DNA of 64,000 nucleotides from Aneurinibacillus sp. REN35 (GCF_041379945.2 NZ_JBFTXJ020000001.1:186001-250000); one strand, 5' to 3'; positions 34,034-43,225 are shown, numbered from the stretch's first letter. Numbers and translations are program-made. Notes: generated by a model not told the origin, from the sequence alone.

Positions 34034-35236
34034 ATGGGATACTATCGAGATGAAAACACGCAAAAAGAGAAGGGTAGAGGAGGGTGCGCCCGCAGCTTTT
34101 TCTCAGCGATTGCTGGCGCGATGATGGGTGGCTTGCTCGTACTTCTGCTGCTGCCTTCCTTGGTTAAGACAGGCTACGTATCTCTTAGCAGTCAAGGCGT
34201 ACAGAATCAACCGGCAGCAAGCACTCCTGCTTCTCAGATTGTTAGTTCTAAGGAATCACCTATTACAACCACAGTAAATCAGGTAGCCGATGCTGTTGTC
34301 GGAGTCATAGCTGTGCAGGATGGGCAGGCCATGCAAGGAATATCTAATGAATCAGTAGAACAGGGAACCGGATCAGGTGTAATCTTCCGGAAGACAAACG
34401 GCAAAGCGTATATTGTTACAAACAATCACGTAATTGATGGAGCCGATACGGTTGAAATCTCGCTATCGGATAAGGATACGAAGCGCATCAAGGTCAATAT
34501 TGTAGGTACAGATCCGATTACTGACCTTGCCGTGCTTGAAATTGACGGTACACAGGTGAAGCAGGTAGCGGAATTTGGTGATTCTTCTAAGCTTCAGGTC
34601 GGCGAGCGTGCGATTGCAATCGGCAATCCGCTTGGTATGGAATTCTCTCGGACGGTAACTCAGGGAATCATTAGCTCAACGGAGCGTACGATGCCGATTG
34701 ATCTGAATAAAGATGGTCAGAGCGACTATGATATGAAGGTGATACAGACAGATGCCGCCATTAATCCGGGTAACAGCGGGGGACCGCTTATGAATGCTCA
34801 GGGACAGGTAATCGGGATCAACAGCCTCAAAATCGCTAAGGCAGGAGTAGAAGGACTCGGCTTCGCTATTCCAAGTACGGAAGTAAAGCGAATTAGTGAT
34901 GAATTGATTCAGCATGGTAAAGTGCGCCGTCCTTATATTGGCATTGAGCCGGTCGATCTTGCGCAGATTCCTTCCTATGAATGGAAGAACACGCTCAATC
35001 TGCCCGATGAAGTACAGAACGGTGTAATTGTTAGAGAAGCTGTAGAAGAGGGTCCGGCGGCCCAGGCCGGGCTTGCAAAATACGATATCATTGTGCGGAT
35101 GGACAATCAAACGATTGAAAATTCAGCTCAACTGCGGAAATATCTTTTTGAAAAGCAGGCAGGCGATACGGTTCAAGTCGCTTATTATCGTAACGGCCAG
35201 TTGAAAAAAGCTTCGATAAAGCTTGATAACTACTAA
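34034..35236 (+). CDS. HtrA/DegP-type membrane-anchored serine protease with PDZ domain
   Basis: 400 residues. Residues 1-20 are cytosolic and charged, and one transmembrane helix lies at about 22-44. The trypsin-like domain has the His in NNHVIDGAD, the Asp in DPITDLAVLEID and the Ser in NPGNSGGPL. One PDZ domain follows (YIGIEPVDL...VREAVEEGPAAQAGL). It degrades misfolded proteins outside the membrane and is normally under CssRS-like control; no CssRS operator was identified. AAGGAGGAATACG precedes ATG 34034, so the longer frame is not used. Confidence 0.95.
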   Translation: MGYYRDENTQKEKGRGGCARSFFSAIAGAMMGGLLVLLLLPSLVKTGYVSLSSQGVQNQPAASTPASQIVSSKESPITTTVNQVADAVVGVIAVQDGQAMQGISNESVEQGTGSGVIFRKTNGKAYIVTNNHVIDGADTVEISLSDKDTKRIKVNIVGTDPITDLAVLEIDGTQVKQVAEFGDSSKLQVGERAIAIGNPLGMEFSRTVTQGIISSTERTMPIDLNKDGQSDYDMKVIQTDAAINPGNSGGPLMNAQGQVIGINSLKIAKAGVEGLGFAIPSTEVKRISDELIQHGKVRRPYIGIEPVDLAQIPSYEWKNTLNLPDEVQNGVIVREAVEEGPAAQAGLAKYDIIVRMDNQTIENSAQLRKYLFEKQAGDTVQVAYYRNGQLKKASIKLDNY

Positions 35237-35353
35237 GGTCTACCTTTCATCGTCATCCGAAAGTCTCTTTCCTTGCTTGCAGCCAAGCATACAATGTTAC
35301 AAAAGTTAATGGTATGATAAGCATAAGTAAAATAAAAAGACATAGGTGAAGCG

Positions 35354-36292
35354 ATGGAGCAGGATAAATTACGCAAAATCATTGAGGCCGCCAGATTGTA
35401 TTATGAATTAGATTACAATCAGCAGGAGATTGCGCAGAAATTGGGCGTATCACGTCCAACCGTATCGCGGTTTTTACAGCAGGCAAAGGAAGAGGGTATT
35501 GTTCGCATTGAGATTATTGATCCGTCCGATAGCCTAGAGCAGCTGGCAAGCACGCTTGAGCAGAAATTTAATTTGAAAAAAGTCGTGCTTGTCGCAGTTC
35601 CTCACGATGAGAATGCGCTTGTAGCTGAGTATATAGGAAAAGCAGGAGCCGAATACCTGCATGAGGTCGTGAAAGACGAAGACATTATTGGAGTGACGTG
35701 GGGTACGACGCTGTATCATCTTGCCCAAGCTCTGAAGCCTAAACCGGTACACGGGGTACAAATCGTCCAATTAAAAGGAGGCATCAGCCACGCTGCAATC
35801 AATACGCATGCTTCAGAAATCGTTACGCTTTTTGGTCAAGCTTACGGTACCACGCCTCATCATCTGCCGCTTCCGGCAATTGTAGATCATGTGGTTGTAA
35901 AGCAGGCCATCGAAGCCGATCGCCATATCCATAAGGTGCTGGAGATGGGCAAAGAGGCTAACATTGCCGTCTTTACGGTAGGGGGAGTCGGTGCAGATTC
36001 ACTCCTGCTGCGGTTAGGCTACTTCACCGAAGAAGATCTTCGCCTCATCAAAGCGAGTGCAGCAGGAGATATTTGCTCCCGATTTTTTGATAAAACAGGG
36101 AAGATCTGCAGCGAAAGCTTGAACAACCGTACGATTGGACTCGGTCTTGATTATCTTAAGGAAAAAGAACAGGCCATTCTTGTTGCGGGCGGTGCCAAGA
36201 AAGTAGAGGGCATTCGAGGTGCGTTAATGGGAGGGTATGCCAATGTATTGGTGACTGATTCGTTTACGGCTCGAACATTGGTGGAAACATAA
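35354..36292 (+). CDS. deoR: DeoR-type (SorC family) regulator of deoxyribonucleoside genes
   Basis: 312 residues. The N-terminal HTH is QQEIAQKLGVSRPTVSRFLQQAKEEGIV. The C-terminal sugar-binding domain of SorC type starts near 58 and has GVTWGTTLY, where effector (deoxyribose-5-phosphate) binds, and ILVAGGAKKVEGI. In Bacillus subtilis this protein represses dra-nupC-pdp until deoxyribose-5-phosphate is present. The matching operator stands before nupC here. AGGTGAAGCG precedes the ATG. It ends in its own terminator. Confidence 0.93.
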   Translation: MEQDKLRKIIEAARLYYELDYNQQEIAQKLGVSRPTVSRFLQQAKEEGIVRIEIIDPSDSLEQLASTLEQKFNLKKVVLVAVPHDENALVAEYIGKAGAEYLHEVVKDEDIIGVTWGTTLYHLAQALKPKPVHGVQIVQLKGGISHAAINTHASEIVTLFGQAYGTTPHHLPLPAIVDHVVVKQAIEADRHIHKVLEMGKEANIAVFTVGGVGADSLLLRLGYFTEEDLRLIKASAAGDICSRFFDKTGKICSESLNNRTIGLGLDYLKEKEQAILVAGGAKKVEGIRGALMGGYANVLVTDSFTARTLVET

Positions 36293-36305
36293 AAGAAGTG
36301 TGCTG

Positions 36306-36334
36306 AGCGCATTCTATACCGGATGCGCTTTTTT
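36306..36334 (+). terminator. Terminator after deoR
   Basis: AGCGCATTC pairs with GGATGCGCT (one G-U), followed by TTTTTT. It separates deoR from the nupC operon. Confidence 0.88.
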
Positions 36335-36343
36335 ATGACATAT

Positions 36344-36382
36344 ATTGAACAAAATTTCTTATTGAACGAAACATATGTTCAA
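36344..36382 (+). promoter_or_regulatory. DeoR operator, two adjacent sites
   Basis: ATTGAACAAAATTTC at 36344-36358 matches the first 15 bases of the known B. subtilis DeoR palindrome. A second ATTGAAC at 36361 pairs with GTTCAA at 36377 as TTGAAC-N9-GTTCAA. The arrangement of one palindrome and a nearby repeat overlapping the -35 is as described for B. subtilis. Confidence 0.8.
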
Positions 36383-36405
36383 AAGTCATCTGCTTATGGT
36401 ATAGT
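36378..36405 (+). promoter_or_regulatory. Probable sigma-A promoter of nupC-deoC-deoD
   Basis: -35 TTCAAA (36378-36383, weak), 16-bp spacer, -10 TATAGT (36400-36405). The -35 box overlaps the second DeoR half-site, which explains repression. Confidence 0.6.
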
Positions 36406-36427
36406 AAAGGTGTCATAAAAAACAACT

Positions 36428-36441
36428 TGAAAGCGTTACCG
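36428..36441 (+). promoter_or_regulatory. cre box (CcpA site)
   Basis: TGAAAGCGTTACCG agrees with the cre consensus TGWAARCGYTWNCW at 13 of 14 positions and lies about 23 bp after the -10 box, where CcpA would block RNA polymerase when glucose is present. Confidence 0.75.
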
Positions 36442-36465
36442 CGCGACAACATGGAGGAATGAGAC

Positions 36466-37650
36466 ATGAATATCGTGTTCATGGCAACTGGGCTGCTGTT
36501 GGTGTTTGGGCTGGGGTATTTGGTGAGTTACAATCGTAAAGGAATTCGTATTCGTCCGATTGCTACGATGCTTGTGACGCAGCTTGTGCTTGCATTCTTG
36601 TTGCTGAATACGCAGATTGGAGTCAAGTTAATTGCGTTTGTCTCCAACATGTTTGATAAGTTGATGAAGCTTGGGATAGACGGTGTGAATTTCGTGTTTG
36701 GCGGGTTGCAGAATGAAGGGGCTTCGAACTTCTTCCTAAATGTTTTAATGCCGATTATTTTTATTTCAGTACTCATCGGTGTGTTGAATCATTTTAAAAT
36801 TTTGCCGTTTATTATTAAATATGTCGGATTGGCATTAAGCAAGTTGAATGGAATGGGCAAGCTAGAAAATTATATTGCCGTCTCTTCCGCTATTCTCGGC
36901 CAATCTGAAGTTTTTCTGACGACGAAGAAACAACTAGGACTTGTCTCAAAAAGAAGACTCTATACGCTGTGTACTTCAGCTATGAGCGCAGTGAGCGTAG
37001 CGATTGTCGGCTCCTATATGACCATGCTTGAGCCGCGCTATGTTGTAATCGCGATTATGCTGAATATCTTATCTGCGTTAATCGTTGCAAATATTATTAA
37101 TCCGTATCGTGTTGAAGAAGAAGGCGACCTGCTTATGGTTGAGGAAGATGAGAAGAAGTTGACGTTCTTCCAGATGGTAAGTGAGAGCATTATGGACGGG
37201 CTTAAAATCGCAATTATCGTCGCTGCGATGCTGATCGGTTTTATCGCGCTGATGAATTTGATTAACTACATTTTTACCCTTGTCTTCCATATGTCGTTCC
37301 AGACCGTACTTGGCTACTTGTTCGCTCCGATTGCTTTCCTAATGGGTGTGCCGATGCATGAGACCGTACAGGCGGGCAGCATTATGGCAACGAAGCTTGT
37401 TACGAATGAATTTGTTGCAATGATGAGCTTTAAGGAGATTGCAAGCGGATTATCGGATAAGACGATCGGGATTGTTTCTGTCTTCTTAGTGAGCTTTGCA
37501 AACTTCAGTTCCGTGGGAATTATTACGGGTTCTGTAAAAGCCCTGCAGGAGAAGCAAGGAGATGAGGTTGCCAAGTTTGGTATGAAATTGCTGTACGGCT
37601 CTACGCTAGCATCAATTTTGTCTGCGACCATGATGGGTGTATTCTTATAG
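36466..37650 (+). CDS. nupC: Concentrative nucleoside transporter
   Basis: 394 residues with about 8-10 membrane helices and the CNT architecture. VSSAILGQSEVFLTTKK contains the conserved GQ(S/T)E motif that binds nucleoside, and PMHETVQAGSIMATKL and the FSSVGI run are the paired re-entrant loops. It takes up nucleosides with H+ or Na+. AACATGGAGGAATGAGAC precedes the ATG. It is the first gene of the deoR-controlled operon. Confidence 0.95.
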   Translation: MNIVFMATGLLLVFGLGYLVSYNRKGIRIRPIATMLVTQLVLAFLLLNTQIGVKLIAFVSNMFDKLMKLGIDGVNFVFGGLQNEGASNFFLNVLMPIIFISVLIGVLNHFKILPFIIKYVGLALSKLNGMGKLENYIAVSSAILGQSEVFLTTKKQLGLVSKRRLYTLCTSAMSAVSVAIVGSYMTMLEPRYVVIAIMLNILSALIVANIINPYRVEEEGDLLMVEEDEKKLTFFQMVSESIMDGLKIAIIVAAMLIGFIALMNLINYIFTLVFHMSFQTVLGYLFAPIAFLMGVPMHETVQAGSIMATKLVTNEFVAMMSFKEIASGLSDKTIGIVSVFLVSFANFSSVGIITGSVKALQEKQGDEVAKFGMKLLYGSTLASILSATMMGVFL

Positions 37651-37698
37651 GATAGACGTAAGTCTGAAGCACATGAATCATTGAAAGGAGCAACACAT

Positions 37699-38376
37699 AT
37701 GACAAACGAACAAATTGCTCGGATGATTGACCACACACTATTAAAGGCTGACGCAAAAAAAGCGGATATTGTCAAGTTGGCAGAAGAAGCGAAGCAGCAT
37801 CGCTTTGCTTCTGTATGCGTCAACCCCGCTTGGGTACGGACGGCGGCGGAAGTATTGAAGGATGCGCCGGATGTAAAGGTTTGTACTGTAATCGGCTTCC
37901 CGCTCGGAGCCTCCACGCCAGAAGTGAAGGCGTATGAGACAAAGGATGCGATTGAGAACGGGGCGGATGAAGTTGATATGGTTATTAACATCGGTGCGCT
38001 AAAAGGCGGGCAGGATGAACTGGTGGCGCGCGATATTCAAGCTGTTGTAGACGCGGCAAAAGGCAAGGCGCTTACAAAGGTCATTATCGAAACATGCCTG
38101 TTAACGGAAGAAGAAAAAGTGCGGGCATGCGAATTGTCAGCAAAGGCAGGCGCAGATTTCGTAAAAACATCAACCGGATTCTCTACAGGCGGTGCAACAG
38201 CGGAGGATGTAGCATTAATGCGTAAAACAGTCGGAGCGGATATGGGTGTGAAAGCATCCGGCGGTGTCCGGAGCCGCGAAGATGTACTGGCTATGGTACA
38301 GGCAGGAGCGACACGGATTGGCGCAAGCTCAGGGGTTGCTATTATGCAAGGTGAAACATCGCAAGATAAATACTAA
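37699..38376 (+). CDS. deoC: Deoxyribose-phosphate aldolase
   Basis: 225 residues. The Schiff-base Lys is Lys156 in [20 protein letters not shown] at the N-terminus and [10 protein letters not shown] are family marks. It splits deoxyribose-5-phosphate to glyceraldehyde-3-phosphate and acetaldehyde and so removes the inducer of DeoR. AAAGGAGCAACACAT precedes ATG 37699; the longer frame is not used. Confidence 0.97.
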   Translation: MTNEQIARMIDHTLLKADAKKADIVKLAEEAKQHRFASVCVNPAWVRTAAEVLKDAPDVKVCTVIGFPLGASTPEVKAYETKDAIENGADEVDMVINIGALKGGQDELVARDIQAVVDAAKGKALTKVIIETCLLTEEEKVRACELSAKAGADFVKTSTGFSTGGATAEDVALMRKTVGADMGVKASGGVRSREDVLAMVQAGATRIGASSGVAIMQGETSQDKY

Positions 38377-38412
38377 TGATGTCCTGTAGATGAAGGGCGT
38401 CCCTATCACATT

Positions 38413-38459
38413 AAGGAGGTGAGCGCCGTCATCGCACATATAGCGGTAACGGCCTAGAC
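38413..38459 (+). promoter_or_regulatory. Stranded ribosome site before deoD
   Basis: A perfect AAGGAGGT lies at 38413-38420, about 40 nt before the deoD ATG, where no ribosome site is seen. The frame from GTG 38420 (inside the site) closes with TAG at 38454-38456, 4 bp before deoD. It may drive a very short leader frame that hands ribosomes to deoD. Confidence 0.4.
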
Positions 38460-39173
38460 ATGAGCGTTCATATTGGAGCGAAACAAGGAGAGATTGCAGA
38501 AAGCATTTTATTGCCCGGTGACCCGCTTCGCGCAAAATACATTGCCGAGACATTTCTTGAAGGGGTAACCTGCTACAATGAAGTGCGCGGAATGCTTGGA
38601 TTTACCGGCACTTATAAGGGAAAACGCATCTCTGTCCAAGGAACAGGTATGGGCGTCCCTTCTATTTCCATCTATACGAATGAGCTGATTCGTGAGTATG
38701 GCGTGAAAAATTTGATTCGTGTAGGTACATGCGGCGGAATTCAGAAAGACATTCGTGTGCGCGATGTGATTCTAGCGATGACATCCTGCACGGACTCAAA
38801 TATAAATCGGCTTGCATTTCCTGGTTTTGATTTTGCTCCATGCGCCGATTTTGACCTGTTAAAAACAGCATATGAAGTGGGCGTAGAAAAGGGGCTGCAC
38901 GTTCGTGTAGGCAATATCCTGACAGCTGATGTATTTTATCGTGATAGCATGGATATGGTGAAGAAGCTTGCCGAACACGGAGTATTGGCCGTCGAGATGG
39001 AGTCAACAGCACTGTATACGATTGCAGCCAAATATGGCGTCCATGCCTTATCCATCTTAACGGTAAGCGATCATATCTTTACCGGAGAGGAGACAACGTC
39101 AGAAGAGCGTCAGACGACATTTAACGATATGATTGTAATGGCGCTTGAGACAGCCGCTGCACAAACAGCATAA
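38460..39173 (+). CDS. deoD: Purine nucleoside phosphorylase, DeoD type
   Basis: 237 residues, the length of hexameric bacterial Deo[15 protein letters not shown] binds phosphate, [12 protein letters not shown] and RVGTCGG form the ribose site, VEMESTALY is the nucleoside motif and VSDH supplies the catalytic Asp. It cleaves purine (deoxy)nucleosides to base plus (deoxy)ribose-1-phosphate. No pdp/deoB gene follows, so conversion to the 5-phosphate is encoded elsewhere. Confidence 0.96.
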   Translation: MSVHIGAKQGEIAESILLPGDPLRAKYIAETFLEGVTCYNEVRGMLGFTGTYKGKRISVQGTGMGVPSISIYTNELIREYGVKNLIRVGTCGGIQKDIRVRDVILAMTSCTDSNINRLAFPGFDFAPCADFDLLKTAYEVGVEKGLHVRVGNILTADVFYRDSMDMVKKLAEHGVLAVEMESTALYTIAAKYGVHALSILTVSDHIFTGEETTSEERQTTFNDMIVMALETAAAQTA

Positions 39174-39192
39174 AGATAAATCAGCACAGCAT

Positions 39193-39229
39193 GAGGATGT
39201 ACTTCTAGAGAGGTATATCCTCTTTTTTT
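39193..39229 (+). terminator. Terminator after the deo operon
   Basis: AGGATGTAC pairs with GTATATCCT (one G-U), followed by CTTTTTTTG. Confidence 0.85.
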
Positions 39230-39329
39230 GTAAAAGCAGAGCTGACAGCGGCGGACTTGTAACCATCTTTTCCCAAACATATAATAGAGTACGAAGAAAG
39301 GCATGCTCTATATGTAATGAGGTTAGATA

Positions 39330-41243
39330 ATGACAAAGAAGCGATTCAAAATAAGGCATATATGGGTATTGGCAGTTATACTGGGCTTGATGTGTGTAGT
39401 GCTTATCCATCTGCCCATCTATGTATTCTCTAATTGGGAGAAGCGCCATGCGATGCTGCGTCTAGAAGATATAACACCAGGAGGAATATATGCGTCGCGT
39501 GATGATATAGGCAAGCTGCGTGCAGTTTTTTCTTATTTGCATACACAGCGTGTTCCCTTTGCTGTGGCGGTTATTCCACGCGCTATGTATCTGCTTCCCG
39601 ATGGTACCCGTTATGAAAAGGGGATTGATGATGCCGTCCCCGATGAAGAGACGCAGCACCTGATTCGCCTGCTGCAGACGGCACAGAAGAAGGGCGCTGT
39701 TCTTGGCATGCACGGCTATACGCATCAATTTGGAGCGCACAAACGTCCGGATGGCGGACAGGATACAGGCATCGGCAATGAATTTGCGGTGAGTGGAGCG
39801 CCGCAAACATATACGGCTGATTATGCCGCACATAGGATGGAAGCGAGTCTGTCCGCGTTTAAAAAAGCAGGACTTACCCCCGCTTTCTGGGAGTCGCCTC
39901 ACTATCATGATACCTGGGTACAGGAGGAAGTATTTCGTTCTTACATGGGGATTTTATATCAACCTGATTATCGTTCACTGCATTCCTTTTGGGATCTGCA
40001 TATGTACGAGACAATTAATACATACGGCCGTCATAGTCTTGGCTCCGTCTATGTCCCGGCCCCGCTTCGTTATATCTCAGAAGGACGTACAGCGGATGAT
40101 ATTGTAGAAAAGATGAAAACATATAAGGGGTTGGGTTCACTCTTTTACCACCCGTTTTTAGAGTTTCCCTATCTTGAGCCGGTGATTGGTGTGGACGGTA
40201 AGCCGTCTATCCAAGATGGTCTTCCGCTTTATCAGTATAAATCCGGTGTGTACACGCATTTGCATCGTATTGTGAAGGGGGCAAGAGAGCAGGGCTTTAC
40301 TTGGGTGTCTCTTCATGATGTGCTTCCATTTACACCGGCTCAGCAAATTCAACTACAGGAGATGAGCGGCACCATCCGCCCGCGCATTGTGATGGGAGAT
40401 ATTAAGGGGACTGGGCGCACTCAAATTCTGACATGGTCATCTGGCTCAATTACAATCTATGCCGATGCATTTGATTGGCCGCGAAATCGGCCGCAGGAGC
40501 TGCCGGAGACATGGCACGTGTCGAGGCTATCCACAGAAGATCATGTGATTGCAGCTCGATGGAATCAAGATGAACGGATGGATATTTTAGGCTATACACC
40601 CGCCACCGGAATCGTTCAGGTATGGTACTCGAATGGACGTGGAGTACAGCCGCCTCATATTACTCAATTACCAACAGGTGCTGAACAACTACAAGCGGGT
40701 GATGGGGATGGAGACGGGCAGATGGATTTGTTTTTCAGTAAGGCGGATGCGGTGTGGTGGACACGTCGGGCATCCGATCAGTTCATAGAACCAATCAAAG
40801 TATGTGATTTGCCGTCAGGAGCGCGGTGGGCGCTAGGAGATTGGAATGGAGATCGTCGGGTGGATATGCTGGTATATGGTATTGGTGAACACACAGCCCT
40901 CCTGTATCAGAACGCAGGTGCGACTCAGATGCGAAAGCTGCCTGCCCGCTTGTCCCTGCCTATTGGTAAGGAAACGCAGGTGCTGATTGGTGATGGCAAC
41001 GCTGACGGATATGATGATATAACCATATATGAACCGCTGCAGGGGATATGGCGTGTTTGGGAGAGCGACGGGGATGTTAATATGCGTCCGCTGCAGGCTT
41101 ACTACGGACCGTGGGCAAGGGGAAAGCGTCTTGCTTGGAGCGCTGATTTTGATGGAAATGGTACAGCAGATATTGCTTCATTTGATAGACTGCAGCACGT
41201 AGTTGATGTTAGTCTATCGTTTCGCAAATCGAAAACGCAGTAA
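39330..41243 (+). CDS. Membrane-anchored DUF2334 polysaccharide deacetylase with FG-GAP/VCBS repeats
   Basis: 637 residues. One N-terminal membrane helix (about 10-33). A NodB-like DUF2334 domain follows (about 42-345), with LRLEDITPGG, GMHGYTHQFG, ESPHYHDT, FYHPFLEF and SLHDVLPF as the metal and catalytic segments. From about 365 to the end it has FG-GAP-like Ca-binding repeats: GDGDGDGQMD, GDWNGDRRVD, GDGNADGYDD and ADFDGNGTAD. It should act outside the membrane on a polymer of N-acetylated sugars. The GT2 synthase gene begins 27 bp later. Confidence 0.9.
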   Translation: MTKKRFKIRHIWVLAVILGLMCVVLIHLPIYVFSNWEKRHAMLRLEDITPGGIYASRDDIGKLRAVFSYLHTQRVPFAVAVIPRAMYLLPDGTRYEKGIDDAVPDEETQHLIRLLQTAQKKGAVLGMHGYTHQFGAHKRPDGGQDTGIGNEFAVSGAPQTYTADYAAHRMEASLSAFKKAGLTPAFWESPHYHDTWVQEEVFRSYMGILYQPDYRSLHSFWDLHMYETINTYGRHSLGSVYVPAPLRYISEGRTADDIVEKMKTYKGLGSLFYHPFLEFPYLEPVIGVDGKPSIQDGLPLYQYKSGVYTHLHRIVKGAREQGFTWVSLHDVLPFTPAQQIQLQEMSGTIRPRIVMGDIKGTGRTQILTWSSGSITIYADAFDWPRNRPQELPETWHVSRLSTEDHVIAARWNQDERMDILGYTPATGIVQVWYSNGRGVQPPHITQLPTGAEQLQAGDGDGDGQMDLFFSKADAVWWTRRASDQFIEPIKVCDLPSGARWALGDWNGDRRVDMLVYGIGEHTALLYQNAGATQMRKLPARLSLPIGKETQVLIGDGNADGYDDITIYEPLQGIWRVWESDGDVNMRPLQAYYGPWARGKRLAWSADFDGNGTADIASFDRLQHVVDVSLSFRKSKTQ

Positions 41244-41270
41244 GATTGACTGAACAGGAGGAACTCGTCT

Positions 41271-42509
41271 ATGCCCAACGGATGGGAAATCACGAATGGC
41301 CTTTTCATCGTTTTGCAAGTGATCACAGCATGTATTGCTCTGTATCAAGTTATCATCGGATTAGCCGGCTTATGGAAACGACGGGAGACATGCACCGCTC
41401 CTCCTGATTCCTCATTCGCCATTTTTGTCGCCGCTCATAATGAAGAGCAGGTGATTGCACCATTATTAGAGAATATAAAATCGCTCGATTATCCGAAAGA
41501 GAAGTACGATATTTTTGTGATTTGCGATAATTGTACCGACCGGACAGCAGACATCGTCCGTGCGCATGGTCTGCTTCCAATGGAGCGGTTTAACCAGGAA
41601 AAGCGCGGGAAGGGTCATGCGATCGAATGGATGCTGGATAGGCTGTGGAAGATGGACCGAAGCTATGATGCTGTAGTTATCTTTGATGCGGATAATTTAG
41701 CAAGCCGCAACTTTCTTACGGAGATGAACGAGAAGCTAATGAGCGGGCATCAGGTAATTCAGGGATATCTGGAAACAAAAAACCCATATGATTCATGGAT
41801 TAGTATCTCCTATGCGATTACGTATTGGTTTATGAACCGGATGTGGCAGTTGGCCCGCTACAATCTCGGCATGGCTAATGCGCTTGGAGGAACGGGGCTT
41901 TGTATTAAGACAGACCTTCTAAAGGAGATGGGGTGGGGAGTAACGTCCTTGACAGAGGATGTGGAGTTTACTGCTCGCTGCGTATACCGCGGGATTTATC
42001 CGACATGGGCTCACTATGCGATCGTATACGATGAAAAGCCGCTGACATTGCTCAGCTCCATGCGTCAGAGGCTCCGCTGGATGCGCGGACACTTTTACTG
42101 TGCCAGACAGTATTTTTGGCCGATCCTATGGAAGGCACTTCGTACCCGTAATCTATCGCAGTTCGATGCAGCACTGTATTTGTTTCAGCCGATGCGTCTT
42201 CTTATGGTAGCGGTGACATCCATGATGCTTTATTTGCAGGTTGCAACCTCCATCTATGAATCCTTCCATTTATTTAAATTGATGCCGGACTGGTTCTGGT
42301 GGCTTGTCAATACGGCGCTCTATCTACAGACACCGTTTGTCATGTTACTGGAGAAAAAACCACTGAAAGCGTATCTTGGGATTTTCGTATACCCGATATT
42401 CCTGCTTACATGGTTTCCGATCACGCTTGTCGCTCTTTTTACAAGCAACAGCCAGACCTGGAGCCATACGGTTCATACCCGCTCGATTAAGATTGAAGAA
42501 CTCTCATAA
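41271..42509 (+). CDS. Processive family 2 glycosyltransferase (polysaccharide synthase)
   Basis: 412 residues. One N-terminal membrane helix and three or four C-terminal helices enclose a GT2 domain: FVAAHNEE, FVICDNCTD, VIFDADN, TSLTEDVEFTARC, and QRLRWMRG (QxxRW), the mark of processive synthases such as IcaA, NodC and hyaluronan synthase. AACAGGAGGAACTCGTC precedes the ATG. With the deacetylase just upstream it looks like a poly-N-acetylglucosamine-type exopolysaccharide unit; it lacks a PilZ domain, so any c-di-GMP control would be indirect. Confidence 0.92.
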   Translation: MPNGWEITNGLFIVLQVITACIALYQVIIGLAGLWKRRETCTAPPDSSFAIFVAAHNEEQVIAPLLENIKSLDYPKEKYDIFVICDNCTDRTADIVRAHGLLPMERFNQEKRGKGHAIEWMLDRLWKMDRSYDAVVIFDADNLASRNFLTEMNEKLMSGHQVIQGYLETKNPYDSWISISYAITYWFMNRMWQLARYNLGMANALGGTGLCIKTDLLKEMGWGVTSLTEDVEFTARCVYRGIYPTWAHYAIVYDEKPLTLLSSMRQRLRWMRGHFYCARQYFWPILWKALRTRNLSQFDAALYLFQPMRLLMVAVTSMMLYLQVATSIYESFHLFKLMPDWFWWLVNTALYLQTPFVMLLEKKPLKAYLGIFVYPIFLLTWFPITLVALFTSNSQTWSHTVHTRSIKIEELS

Positions 42510-42600
42510 ACAAAGAGGGAGTGGTAAGAACCTTGATCGTACCCCCGACATAATGTAAGGAAAGCCTTATTTTTATAATGGCGAGGGGGGATCAACAGGC

Positions 42601-43206
42601 ATGATGCATCCGAATACAGAACTGCGCTATATCGATGATCAGATCGGCTATGGTGTATTCGCTACTACATTCATCCCAAAAGGGACGATTGTCTGGGCGC
42701 TTGATCCATTGGATCAGATTATTAGCGAAGAACAGGTTCTCCAGATGATTGAACCGATGCAAGAGATGGTGATAAAGTATTCATACCGCAATCAGCACGG
42801 TCAATATATCTTATGCTGGGATCTTGGGCGCTACATCAACCATAGCTTTCATGCCAATTGCGTCGGCACAGCATACGAACTGGAGTTGACGGCCCGCGAT
42901 ATTTATCCCGGCGAGCAGATCACAGATGATTATGGCACGTTGAATGTAGATGCTCCTTTCTACTGCATCCCGGAAGCCAATGCCCCGCGCCGGATTGTTA
43001 TGCCAGATGATTTGCTTACGTATTACCGGCAGTGGGATGAGCTTGCTTGTGCAGCATTTAAGCAGTTCAACCATGTGCCACAGCCGCTGGCCTCATTGGT
43101 TAAACCGGAATTTATGGAGAAAATCAAACGGGTAGCGGCAGGCGCTGCCCGAATGGATTCCATTAAAACAATATATTTTGACAGAGAAAAAGGACGATCG
43201 AAATGA
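42601..43206 (+). CDS. SET-domain protein (bacterial lysine methyltransferase-like)
   Basis: 201 residues. GYGVFATTFIPKGTIVW is the SET-N strand motif; YINHSFHANC (79-87) is the RFINHSxxPNC motif that binds S-adenosylmethionine and closes the knot; GEQITDDYG is the second SET-C motif, with Tyr at 111. A C-terminal helical part follows (150-201). No post-SET cysteine cluster. SET proteins methylate protein lysines; the bacterial substrate is unknown. A GGGGGGAT run precedes ATG 42601 (or ATG 42604). Confidence 0.9.
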   Translation: MMHPNTELRYIDDQIGYGVFATTFIPKGTIVWALDPLDQIISEEQVLQMIEPMQEMVIKYSYRNQHGQYILCWDLGRYINHSFHANCVGTAYELELTARDIYPGEQITDDYGTLNVDAPFYCIPEANAPRRIVMPDDLLTYYRQWDELACAAFKQFNHVPQPLASLVKPEFMEKIKRVAAGAARMDSIKTIYFDREKGRSK

Positions 43207-43219
43207 TTGTCCTTTTTCT
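43186..43219. terminator. Bidirectional terminator after the SET gene
   Basis: GAAAAAGGAC and GTCCTTTTTC pair with the SET stop codon in the loop; a T run follows in both directions. Confidence 0.9.
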
Positions 43220-43225
43220 TGTTCG

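Noticed and set aside
37314-37991. 225-codon reverse frame across nupC and deoC
   Set aside because: It is the antisense of two certain genes and consists of Ala/Ser/Thr-rich shadow sequence.
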